This document shows positions 9,581 through 17,474 of a DNA stretch of 64,000 bases, piece by piece; the first letter of the stretch is position 1; every line of letters begins with the position of its first letter. The notes beneath the pieces were generated by a model that did not search any database, was not told the origin of the DNA, and was given only the letters and a program-made list of their open reading frames with translations. Made by a program: the position numbers and the translations under genes. The stretch lies in NCBI GenBank assembly GCA_008690995.1, contig VRMN01000002.1:248001-312000 (forward strand), written 5' to 3'. The stretch is from Porphyridium purpureum. Its lineage: Eukaryota; Rhodophyta; Bangiophyceae; Porphyridiales; Porphyridiaceae.

Positions 9581-11203
9581 TCAGAAATCCACCAGTTCAC
9601 CCACCAACTTGTACTCCTTATCGAAAAACGCCACCCAGTTCTGAACGTCGGCCTTCTTTGCTTCGGACAAGAGGTCAAGCTCTGCCGCGCCCATGAAAGC
9701 TTGGTCGGCCTGCTCGTAGATTCGCAGGTTACCCGTCGCAAACGCCAGCGTCGAGTCACGACCAGTCAGACAATTGTATGTCTCGCCCTTGCGATAGTGA
9801 TGACGCCCCGTCGACACGTCATACACGCGACCAGCTACACTGAGCAGAATGGGCTTGGAAAGGTCCGAGCCGTCGTACTCGGCCAGCGACTGGCGCGTAA
9901 AGCGGCGCAGCGCCGCTGCGCTGGAGGTCGCTGACTGCATTGTGGCTGCAAGCCGGTCCTCTGCTCCCAGCTCGTTCGCGCTCTGGATGCTTTCGCGCGG
10001 GTGCTGCGAGTGCTTTGGCGACGCTTTCGCCACGGTGCCGTCGGCGCGCGGCGCTCCCTTTTGCATGAGCATCTTCTTAAAATAGGTCCAGGTGGTCTCA
10101 TTGGGTCGCTCCATTTCTGCGGGAGCCGAGAAGAACTCAAAACGTCGCATTTCCACAAGATAGTCCTTGATATCCTGCGGAATATCGTTGAAGCCATTCA
10201 TGAGCTTCTTTCCGCGGCAGTGATAGAGCAGCTGGCCCGGGCGGCTGCCCATTTGCATCCACGGGAGCCACTGGGAGATGCGCACCCAAGAAATATTGCA
10301 CGGTGCCGACGGCATGTCGCGATTCTCCAGGTCCTCCACCTTGGTGTAGAATTGGAAGAGTTCAGACGACTCGTACATGTCAGACGCAGAGTGCTCCGGA
10401 AACTCGGCGCGCGGAAGCGGCGAAGCGTACTTGAGGAACACCTCGGCGTTCCAGAACACGTCTCCGTCCACGGTCGAGGTGGGCACGCCCCATTCGCCAC
10501 GATCAGTCTTGAGCAAAAACTGCTGGTTCACTGGGTCGTTCCACACGTGCACCACCTCATTATCCTCGTCGGTCAGCGGGTTGCGCCACGTGCTCTTGAT
10601 GATTTCGTTCGTGACGGGGTCCTTGTAAATACCCACTTCGCGCGTCAGCATGCGCCAGCCGCCCTCCACGGGCACCATCCGCGCAATATTGTACCCGTCA
10701 AACTTGAAGAGCAACTTTTGCCTCTGGCCCTCCACCACTGCATAGATGTTTCCGGTGAAGAAGAAGGTCTCCTCCTCCATGGGCACCAGCGAGCCGCGCG
10801 CCTTGATAAAGCCGCGCAGATTTTCCTCCGACGACGTGGCGAGCTTGCTCACATCCACGGCGAAGGAGTGCTTTGCCTCGTCGGGCGACAGCTGTGCGCC
10901 AGAGAGCGGGCACACCGACGGCGCGGCGTGCTCCGGGCGCGGCGTCTGCTGCTCGGAGCGCAGGTGCGCGAGGGCGCGATCGAGCGCCGACGCGTACGGC
11001 TCCTTTGCGTCCTCCTTGAACAACATCTGCACGCCTGCGCCCGCGCGCCGCCGCTGCTGCTGCTTCATGAGCTGCAGTGTCGCGCGGCGCGCGCTCCAGT
11101 TGGCCGCCATGAACGGACACATGTGCATGACCTCTGAGAACTGTGCGGAGCGCGGCGCCGACAGCCCCATCTGCGCCATATGCGCCGTCACAAACGCCTC
11201 CAT
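9581..11203 (-). CDS. DUF1838 domain fused to a cytochrome-b5-like (MAPR) heme/steroid-binding domain
   Basis: 540 residues. The middle (about 170-400) resembles the DUF1838 family known mainly from bacteria: FFFTGNIYAVVEGQ, YKDPVTNEIIKSTWRNPLT, VVHVWNDPVNQQF, SWVRISQWLPWMQMG and AEMERPNETTWTYFKKML. The last about 105 residues match the MAPR branch of the cytochrome b5 family: LAEYDGSDLSKPILLSVAG, VYDVSTGRHHYRKGETY and NCLTGRDSTLAFATGNL. MAPR domains bind heme through Tyr rather than the two His of true b5. The chosen ATG (11203) gives MEAFVTAHMAQMGLSAPR, with no obvious membrane helix. An oxygenase or lipid-metabolism role would be a guess. The fusion is the notable point: one frame spans both domains without a break. 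Confidence 0.8.
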   Translation of the reverse strand: MEAFVTAHMAQMGLSAPRSAQFSEVMHMCPFMAANWSARRATLQLMKQQQRRRAGAGVQMLFKEDAKEPYASALDRALAHLRSEQQTPRPEHAAPSVCPLSGAQLSPDEAKHSFAVDVSKLATSSEENLRGFIKARGSLVPMEEETFFFTGNIYAVVEGQRQKLLFKFDGYNIARMVPVEGGWRMLTREVGIYKDPVTNEIIKSTWRNPLTDEDNEVVHVWNDPVNQQFLLKTDRGEWGVPTSTVDGDVFWNAEVFLKYASPLPRAEFPEHSASDMYESSELFQFYTKVEDLENRDMPSAPCNISWVRISQWLPWMQMGSRPGQLLYHCRGKKLMNGFNDIPQDIKDYLVEMRRFEFFSAPAEMERPNETTWTYFKKMLMQKGAPRADGTVAKASPKHSQHPRESIQSANELGAEDRLAATMQSATSSAAALRRFTRQSLAEYDGSDLSKPILLSVAGRVYDVSTGRHHYRKGETYNCLTGRDSTLAFATGNLRIYEQADQAFMGAAELDLLSEAKKADVQNWVAFFDKEYKLVGELVDF

Positions 11204-11267
11204 ACTGTGTCTCCTCCTGCCTCCCACTGCGCTACTCAGAACCTCCACTGAGTCCTCTGACTCGCGC

Positions 11268-11290
11268 CACACACACACACACACACACAC
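11268..11290. repeat. (CA)n microsatellite
   Basis: About 11 CA units directly upstream of the DUF1838-MAPR start codon, in its leader or promoter. Confidence 0.9.
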
Positions 11291-11630
11291 TCCCTCTCCA
11301 ACAATTCTTTCGGTCTAACTGCGTCTCTTCTTAATTCATTCGCTCACTCCACAACCGCTCCACCAACCTCCACACCCTTTCGCGGCACACACGCCATTCC
11401 AGTCGCACATGCAAACGCTAAACGGCTCATCCACATTCCACACCCTGTCGAAACCGTTTCGCAACTCCCCTACTAAAACACCGTTGAAACATCACTCAAC
11501 GTCAAACCGGTTCATAACCGGTTCACAATCGGTTTGTGCTGCGTGTCATGTCGGTCTGTCGGTTGGCGCGTGTGGCGAGGCGTGTGTTAGGACTGTCGGC
11601 TCGAGTACAGCGGGGAGTACAGCGCGTTCC

Positions 11631-11652
11631 CACAAAACGGCGCGGTTTTGTG
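11631..11652. repeat. Perfect 8-bp inverted repeat with 6-nt loop
   Basis: cacaaaac and gttttgtg flank ggcgcg. It would form a stable hairpin in RNA or act as a dyad binding site. It lies about 430 bp upstream of the eS10 start codon. Confidence 0.6.
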
Positions 11653-12082
11653 CAGCGCGATGATCGAGCGCACGTGCAACCAGCGCCACACGCTGTACGC
11701 GGTGAGTGCGTGGGTGTACAGCTGTGGAAGTGGGATGGGTTAGACGAAGGGTTTTCCGTGGATTGTGAACACGCGTGCGCGGTTATTTCGAGGGTTTGGG
11801 AATGGACGTGGTGCGGAGGCGGGTGTTCTGGATGTTGATGTGGGGGGTGTACTGTAGGTACACTCGGGAGTGGCGCGCGGGGGGGTGACGGCCGCGCGGC
11901 GTCAAACATGCGGGCTGGTGGACTCGAGTTAGATGTGGAAGTGCGTGTTTTAGTATGAAAGTGGTCTGAACTGGGAAATGCAGAGCGTTGAGGAAGAGAA
12001 GAAGCGGAAGGCGGGGAGGGAGAGGTTGAAGGAAAGGTGCGAAGGGGGAGGCCGGGGCGAGTAGAGGAACGCGGGAGGCAAG

Positions 12083-12502
12083 ATGCTGATTCCAAAGACA
12101 ACGCGAAAGCTGGTGTACACCAAGCTGTTCGATGAGGGCGTGATGGTGTGCGAAAAGGCGCCGTTCGCCGATAAGCACATGGAGCTGGCCGACGTGCCCA
12201 ACCTCCATGTCATGAAGCTGCTGCAATCGCTCGAGTCAAAGGCCTTTGTCAAGGGGCAGTTCAACTGGAACCATCACTACTACTTCCTCACTGACGAAGG
12301 GATCGAGTACCTCCGAGGCTACTTGAACATGCCGTCCAACCTCGTGCCCAAGACGCACATGCGCAAGGTCAGGGCCGCGCCGGCGCCGGGCGACGCGCGC
12401 GAGAAGAAGATGGGGCCAGGCGGCGACTACCGACCAAGAGATGATGGGTACCGATCGGAGCCGCGAAGGGAAGGATACGGCGGTTTCGGCAGGAGAGAAT
12501 GA
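12083..12502 (+). CDS. RPS10: Cytosolic 40S ribosomal protein eS10
   Basis: 139-residue eS10. It starts MLIPKTTRKLVYTKLFDEGV and continues with the winged-helix core: NLHVMKLLQSLESKAFVKGQFNW, HYYFLTDEGIEYLRGYLNMP. The tail is rich in Gly/Arg/Tyr/Asp (YRPRDDGYRSEPRREG), as in plant and animal eS10. It sits near the beak of the small subunit. Length is within the family range. The start matches the family N-terminus exactly. An aataaa at 12671-12676 is a likely polyadenylation signal. Confidence 0.97.
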   Translation: MLIPKTTRKLVYTKLFDEGVMVCEKAPFADKHMELADVPNLHVMKLLQSLESKAFVKGQFNWNHHYYFLTDEGIEYLRGYLNMPSNLVPKTHMRKVRAAPAPGDAREKKMGPGGDYRPRDDGYRSEPRREGYGGFGRRE

Positions 12503-12895
12503 GCGTCCCATATTCAAAGTCCAGACGGTCTCACTTGTGCGGACGCACCGAGACGCGTGCCGGTATGACTTGCGGGTATTGCGGTGTAGGGGTGTCTGAG
12601 GTGTGGCCAGGGCAAAGCAAAGCTTCGAGGTGCGACGCCCAGAGCTGGTTTTGTGCGGCGTGTCGCGCGGAATAAAGTTAAGACTGTTTGGAATTACATG
12701 AAGGCGTGCCCGCCGAGTCTAGGAGCTTCGGATATGCCGGGAACTTTGTTCCGGCAAGGCTGAGGCTCACCATCTGCACTGGCACAGAATCACGCTTCAG
12801 CGCAATCGGAATGACTGATGGATCTGTACATTCCTACCGCATGGTTTATGAACAAAAGGCACTCTAGGTTTGTATTACCCGGATCGCGCTTACTG
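12503..12895. other. Convergent 3' region of eS10 and DapB
   Basis: Contains aataaa at 12671-12676 (eS10 polyadenylation candidate) and a strong inverted repeat gccgggaac/gttccggc at about 12733-12755, which could form a stem-loop. No gene was recognised. Confidence 0.5.
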
Positions 12896-13948
12896 CTACG
12901 ACTTCATACTACCCGAGCGCAGGACATCAATCATGTCAAACACCGTTTGGCTTGCTGAGCCCGAGCCGCGCTGTCGGTCAAGAAACTGGACTGCATCGAC
13001 CGTGCCCTCTGCGTAAACGCGACGCCCGGCCACATTGTGCTGGAATTCAAAATGCACGGAGCCATCTGGACTCGACAGGTGGTATGTGTGGAAAGCATGA
13101 CCAGACGACACGGCGTCCGCCGGTACTCTCATCCGGCTTATGGATTGCTCCGGGTCGCGCACCTTTTCAATTTGGTCCACGTCGAAATCTAGGCCCAGTT
13201 GCTTGAAGCTCGCCACCACAGCCTTGGCAGTCCCAGACGTATCGGCCTTGGTACTCTGGTGGGACTCGACGACGGTCAGAGTGTATCCTTCGAATGCACC
13301 GGGGAACTGCTCGGCCATGATCTTCATGGCTGCCTGGAACGCGACGATCTGCTTGGCCATGTTCGGCGCGACCACGGCGAACATGCCTGCCTTGTCTGCC
13401 ACCTCGCGACGCATGGCGTCTGCATCGCCGCCCGTGGTACCCATAACATAGCATACTCCGCACTCTGCATACAAGCTTGCATTTGCATTGGCGCTGCTCG
13501 GATGGGTGTAGTCGACGCACACTACATTTGGACGCGCAGCCTTGATCTGCTTCAGCACGCTACGGGCCGCGTCCGGCTTGACGAGCTTCACCTCGGAACT
13601 GCCGTCGATGGAGGCCTCGTGCTGTGCCACGCTTGGACCCGTCAGTGCAAACGGCACCAGCGGCAACTTTCGTCGGAGGACGGCGCGCGCCACCTCGGTT
13701 GCCATGGGTCCCGGCACGCCATTCACCATCACGCACAGCTCATCCGAGCGTTCGATCTGCACCTCCATACCATCAACCTGCATGCGGAGCGGCACGCCGC
13801 AGCGGCGCCGCGACGACGCACGCACGCACGGACCGCGCGACACCACCAGCGTGGCACCAGATCGCCCACGGATCCGCGCACTGCTCCCCTCACCGACAGC
13901 CCCCAGCGGCACAAACGCCATCCAGTCCGCGCTCCTGGCCTGGCTCAT
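12896..13948 (-). CDS. dapB: 4-hydroxy-tetrahydrodipicolinate reductase, plastid type
   Basis: 350 residues. It catalyses the NAD(P)H-dependent reduction step of the diaminopimelate route to lysine, plastid-located in plants and algae. It matches the plant-type DapB: VMVNGVPGPMATEVA as the nucleotide-binding turn, VCVDYTHPSSANANA, CYVMGTTGG, VVAPNMAKQIV, and the substrate motif VVESHQSTKADTSGTAKAVV. FHTYHLSSPDGSVHFEFQHN and GRRVYAEGTVDAVQFL form the C-terminal sheet. The ATG at 13948 gives about 60 residues rich in Arg, Ser and Gly (ASSRRRCGVPLRM), consistent with a transit peptide. Upstream DNA on its coding strand carries GTACAGT words. Confident. Confidence 0.94.
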   Translation of the reverse strand: MSQARSADWMAFVPLGAVGEGSSARIRGRSGATLVVSRGPCVRASSRRRCGVPLRMQVDGMEVQIERSDELCVMVNGVPGPMATEVARAVLRRKLPLVPFALTGPSVAQHEASIDGSSEVKLVKPDAARSVLKQIKAARPNVVCVDYTHPSSANANASLYAECGVCYVMGTTGGDADAMRREVADKAGMFAVVAPNMAKQIVAFQAAMKIMAEQFPGAFEGYTLTVVESHQSTKADTSGTAKAVVASFKQLGLDFDVDQIEKVRDPEQSISRMRVPADAVSSGHAFHTYHLSSPDGSVHFEFQHNVAGRRVYAEGTVDAVQFLDRQRGSGSASQTVFDMIDVLRSGSMKS

Positions 13949-14280
13949 CGTGGCACGCTCCCCGCCGTTCGTCGTGTCACGCGTCGGCGCTCGGTCGCCA
14001 CTCCACCTCTCCTCTGTTTCTCACTTGCGCCGGCTCTTCAGCATGTCGCGCCCGCAGCGCACCAGATCATCTAGGGTTCCCGAAACCCTAACAGTACCTT
14101 TTCTTTTAACTGTACCTAGGTGTTCATGCACTGTACTTCGTCGAAGACGCCTGTTCTGGTCTAACGGTCTCACGGTCTAACAGCTTACCGGTTTAATGGT
14201 TTACTGGTTTGTGGAATCGGTTTCAAGATAAGGAGTCGGTTCGCGGGTGGGTGGATGAAGGTAGCGGGATAGATGGATCG
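13949..14280. promoter_or_regulatory. Divergent DapB/YbeY promoter region
   Basis: A 332-bp divergent region. It contains an inverted AACCCTA (telo-box-like) pair at about 14072-14090 and actgtac at 14109-14115 and 14130-14136, which read GTACAGT on the DapB sense strand. A run of ACCGGTTT/ACTGGTTT/TCGGTTT words lies at 14186-14224, nearer YbeY. No TATA box stands out. Confidence 0.5.
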
Positions 14281-14979
14281 ATGGCACAGAGAATGCCAGC
14301 CTTTACGGCGCCCGCGGCAATGCGCACGGCGCATGGTCAGCGAGCAGTGACCTCTGCCTGCAAGAACGGAAAGGTGCAACGTGAGTGCGCGGCGTCAGGT
14401 CTGGGTGAGACAGTTGGCTGTCATGAGAATGTGAGGGTGTCCGCACAAGGGGTGCTGCTGAGTGCAGTGCAAGCCGCTCGGATCGAACAGGATAGCCGCC
14501 GCCTGCTCCGCGCCGCGCGGCAGAGAGGCGTCGAGCTGTCGCTCCTCGTGTGTGATGACGAGGTCATGCGCGACCTGAATGCGCGCTACCGGAACGTCGA
14601 TAGGACCACCGACGTGTTGTCGTTTCCCATGGATGGAAGCGTAGATAGCGACGCGAATGACGACCACGACACGAATACTGGCGACACCGACAAGCACAGC
14701 AGCGAGGTACCGGCGGTGCTCCTCGGTGATTTGGTGATCTCGGATGCCAAGGTGCACGAGCAAGCCGCCGAACGCGGCCATCCGTATCGCTCAGAGTTTC
14801 GCATTCTGCTCGTTCACGGCCTCCTGCACTTGCTCGGATACGACCACGAATTGGGTGACGCAGAGTACGAGGAAATGGCCGCAGCCGAAGCCGAGCTTTT
14901 ATCGCGCTTGCACTGGCCGGGATACGGTCTGATAGCTCTCTCCGAACGCTTGATCGGCGACACTGCGACGCTACGTTAA
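14281..14979 (+). CDS. ybeY: YbeY endoribonuclease, organellar
   Basis: 232-residue UPF0054/YbeY metalloprotein. YbeY is a zinc-dependent endoribonuclease for 16S-type rRNA 3' maturation; in plants it works in the plastid. The zinc motif HGLLHLLGYDH is complete (His 179, 183, 189). Earlier motifs DDEVMRDLNARYRNVDRTTDVLSFP and LLGDLVISD are also intact. Between them is a family-untypical Asp/His/Thr-rich insertion (about residues 120-142). The first in-frame ATG is 14281 and gives MAQRMPAFTAPAAMRTAHG, a transit-peptide-like start. The stop is followed after 25 bp by the ATG of the next gene; a taataaaa overlaps the stop and may be the polyadenylation signal. Confidence 0.93.
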   Translation: MAQRMPAFTAPAAMRTAHGQRAVTSACKNGKVQRECAASGLGETVGCHENVRVSAQGVLLSAVQAARIEQDSRRLLRAARQRGVELSLLVCDDEVMRDLNARYRNVDRTTDVLSFPMDGSVDSDANDDHDTNTGDTDKHSSEVPAVLLGDLVISDAKVHEQAAERGHPYRSEFRILLVHGLLHLLGYDHELGDAEYEEMAAAEAELLSRLHWPGYGLIALSERLIGDTATLR

Positions 14980-15004
14980 TAAAAAGGAAAAGAACCAGAG
15001 AAAC

Positions 15005-16096
15005 ATGCAACGCGTGCTTTTAGACGGCGGGGTGGCCACCGAGCTGGAGCGTCGCGGCAAGAACCTGACGCAAGGCGCGCTGTGGTCGGCGCGGTGCATC
15101 CAGACTGATGCCGAGGAGCTCGCAGAGGTTCATATTGCTTATTTGCGTGCGGGCGCGCACGTAATTAGCTCGTCCACGTACCAAGCATTCGTCTTGACGC
15201 TGCAGCGAGAGCTCGCGCTTTCCCCTCACGGCGCACGCGCACTGGTTCGTCGCGGCGTGGAGATTGCGGTACAAGCACGAGATCTCTTTGTCGCCGAACA
15301 GCGGCAAGCCGAGCCGCATTCACCCGAGAAGCATGCACGCTTCGTCGCGGCGTCAACAGGCCCGTACGGCGCGTTTCTTGCAGATGGCTCCGAATATGTG
15401 GGCAAGTATGGCGGTCAAGCCGACAGCGTGACTGCATTGAAGGCATTTCATCGCACACAGATCGAGTGCTTTGTGGGAACGCGCGCGGATTTGGTGTTAT
15501 TCGAGACCGTTCCAAACGCGAACGAGATACAGGCGATTGGCGAGCTCATGAACGAGCCCGAGTTTGGCGCACTGCCCTACGCTATCAGCCTTCAGTGCCG
15601 CGTTAGCGACGCAGGCTGCTCACTGCTGGCGGACGGATCGCCGGTTAGCGCCGTGGTGACAAAGTTGGTCGAATTGGATCGGTTCGGCTCGACTCGCTCG
15701 CTGTGTGCTATTGGCGTCAATTGCGTGAGTCCCAATGACGTAAAGCGTTTTGTACTGGACATTCGCGCAGGTATTCAGGAAGCACAACAAAGCAATACGT
15801 CTGCGGATCCGACGCACGCGCACGCGCGTGAAACGCGCGCTTTCATGGCATTTCTTGCAAGCAGAACAAACGACGCGCGTCTGCCTTTTGTAATGTCGTA
15901 CCCGAACTCCGGAGAAGTCTACAACGCCGGCTCAAAAACATGGCAGTGGCCGTACTTATGTTCACAGACGGGCGACTTTGACTCTGAAACAAATCGAATC
16001 GAAAAGTGGCGGGAGCTCCAACTTTCTAGTGGAGCGGAGATACTCGGCGGTTGTTGCCGAACCACCCCGGCGTTCATTCACGCTTTGGGTGACTGA
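15005..16096 (+). CDS. Homocysteine S-methyltransferase
   Basis: 363 residues of the Hcy-binding family (HMT/MmuM type), which transfers a methyl group from S-methylmethionine or S-adenosylmethionine to homocysteine, giving methionine. It starts MQRVLLDGGVATELERRG, the normal N-terminus. STYQAF, ASTGPYGAFLADGSEYVGKYG and AIGVNCVSP follow; the first zinc Cys lies in GVNC. The C-terminal GGCC motif (Cys 350, 351) supplies the other two zinc ligands. No presequence, so probably cytosolic. It lies 25 bp downstream of YbeY on the same strand, so its promoter must be inside YbeY or the two are co-transcribed. Confidence 0.94.
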   Translation: MQRVLLDGGVATELERRGKNLTQGALWSARCIQTDAEELAEVHIAYLRAGAHVISSSTYQAFVLTLQRELALSPHGARALVRRGVEIAVQARDLFVAEQRQAEPHSPEKHARFVAASTGPYGAFLADGSEYVGKYGGQADSVTALKAFHRTQIECFVGTRADLVLFETVPNANEIQAIGELMNEPEFGALPYAISLQCRVSDAGCSLLADGSPVSAVVTKLVELDRFGSTRSLCAIGVNCVSPNDVKRFVLDIRAGIQEAQQSNTSADPTHAHARETRAFMAFLASRTNDARLPFVMSYPNSGEVYNAGSKTWQWPYLCSQTGDFDSETNRIEKWRELQLSSGAEILGGCCRTTPAFIHALGD

Positions 16097-16261
16097 GACA
16101 GCGGGAAAGCTGCAAAAAGAGTGCAGCCAGTACAATTTGATTTTGTTCACTGCTGGTGTTGCTGGATATCGTCGTCGTTCTTCCCGACGAGGAACAAGGA
16201 AAATAATATATGGAACCGACGGCGAATCAGCAATCGTATTTGCACGGTTTGAAGAACAAGG

Positions 16262-17371
16262 TCAAAACATTTTGACTTCGTCCATTTGTGACACTCGACT
16301 TATAGGCTCGTGGAGAGCGTCTGCCTTTCTGCCCGAGAAAATATGCAAGCATGTCGCGACGCATATCCACAGGGCGGCCAGAGCAAGACACGTCGCTGTA
16401 ATCACAACGAGGGCGATATGGTGACTCAGCCAAAACACGAAGCCTGTGTCATTATGGTGCCACGTGTCTCCCTTGAACTTTACAAAGAAATGGTCTGTGT
16501 TGCCATTATCATTCTTGCCTCTCCACATGGACTGCGGGACGGCGCGAACTGGCAGAGCATCCACGGAGTGCGTTTGCTTCCAGATATGCCACCATTGGCG
16601 AAACACACTGAACTGAAGCGACAGAAACATGGGCCCTGTAGAGAACATAATATCCGCATAGTAGACGCCCCACTGCTTGTGCCACAAGGGCAGCGCCACC
16701 ACCAACTGTTTCATGAACGGGTGATTCTTGGCCATGACCAGCATTTCGTTTGCAAATCCAATGGGTTGCGAGACGCCCACGAGACCGTCGTAACGCCGTA
16801 GCGCATCGAGCCTGCGACAACATCGAAGATCAACATCAAAGTAGATTCCGCCATAATGCGCGAGAAACATGTACCGGATGGCGTCGGCGCGACTGATCAA
16901 ATGCTTGTATCCGTGCCACGTGCGCATCATTTCTGGGTAGTGCTCCTCGACAAAAGCGTCTGTGCTCTCCTTTGTCCACATGATGTACTCATAGTCTGGA
17001 TGCAGTTTCTTGCACGCCTCGACGTTGGGCACAAACCGTTCTGGCATGGGTGTGCCGCTGTCGCTTATCCAGATCTGATGAATGATTTTGGGCACGCGCA
17101 TCAAGCGCTCCTCTGCGGCTGTGTGACTGTAATTGTAATTCCAGGCGGTTTCATGCTCCTGCTCGGTCCACGGCATATACTCCTGCACTGCGTCTGACCA
17201 CAGCGGCAGCCAGTACACCACGAACGCCGTCGCGACGTGGATCACCAGCAGAACCACTGCGACAATCAGCGCCGCCGCCGTCCACTGTGGCCATCGCCAG
17301 GTCTTCAGACGCTCTGTCGCGCACGTCACTGCTCCTTGCACCCGCCAACGCATGCCGCCCAGCCACTCCAT
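16262..17371 (-). CDS. GT32-type membrane glycosyltransferase (MIPC synthase/OCH1-like)
   Basis: 369 residues with the glycosyltransferase DXD-sugar family (GT32) pattern: KIIHQIWISD near 95-104, YEYIMWTKES, then LISRADAIRYMFLAHYGGIYFDVDLRC holding the DxD metal/nucleotide-sugar motif (Asp 179, 181), and a final HHNDTGF. Membrane helices lie at about 31-55 and near the C-terminus (ALVVITATCLALAALWICVA), as in yeast SUR1/CSH1, which mannosylate inositol-phosphoceramide in the Golgi. The closing KADALHEPISRVSQMDEV is probably cytosolic. The ATG at 17371 is 104 bp from the STT3 ATG on the other strand. Family is firm; acceptor and sugar are inferred. Confidence 0.85.
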   Translation of the reverse strand: MEWLGGMRWRVQGAVTCATERLKTWRWPQWTAAALIVAVVLLVIHVATAFVVYWLPLWSDAVQEYMPWTEQEHETAWNYNYSHTAAEERLMRVPKIIHQIWISDSGTPMPERFVPNVEACKKLHPDYEYIMWTKESTDAFVEEHYPEMMRTWHGYKHLISRADAIRYMFLAHYGGIYFDVDLRCCRRLDALRRYDGLVGVSQPIGFANEMLVMAKNHPFMKQLVVALPLWHKQWGVYYADIMFSTGPMFLSLQFSVFRQWWHIWKQTHSVDALPVRAVPQSMWRGKNDNGNTDHFFVKFKGDTWHHNDTGFVFWLSHHIALVVITATCLALAALWICVATCLHIFSGRKADALHEPISRVSQMDEVKMF

Positions 17372-17474
17372 CTTTGACTGCTGCCTCGCTCTCCTGCCAA
17401 CGACACGCGAGCAGTCTGCGAAGGAACGCGAGACACGGAGAGTCGGGAGTTGGGATAGGTCGGAAGGGGATAAG
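17372..17474. promoter_or_regulatory. 103-bp bidirectional promoter, GT32 / STT3
   Basis: Only 103 bp separate the two divergent start codons. This must hold both 5' leaders unless transcription starts inside the opposite gene. No TATA box is visible. Shared control of two glycosylation genes is inferred from layout. Confidence 0.55.

Larger units (their letters stand above)
11204..12082. other. Divergent regulatory region between the DUF1838-MAPR and eS10 genes
   Basis: No gene is called in this 879-bp gap. It holds a CA repeat, an AACCGGTT-type cluster (11448-11536), gtacag words at 11605, 11617 and 11716, and a hairpin at 11631-11652. A frame from 11536 looks like an Arg-rich presequence and runs into an exact donor-like gtgagt at 11702, so a leader exon plus intron for eS10, or for an unseen spliced gene, cannot be excluded. 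Confidence 0.5.

Noticed and set aside
10001-11137. 378-codon plus-strand frame opposite the DUF1838-MAPR gene
   Set aside because: Arg/His/Leu-rich shadow; the minus strand holds two recognisable domains.
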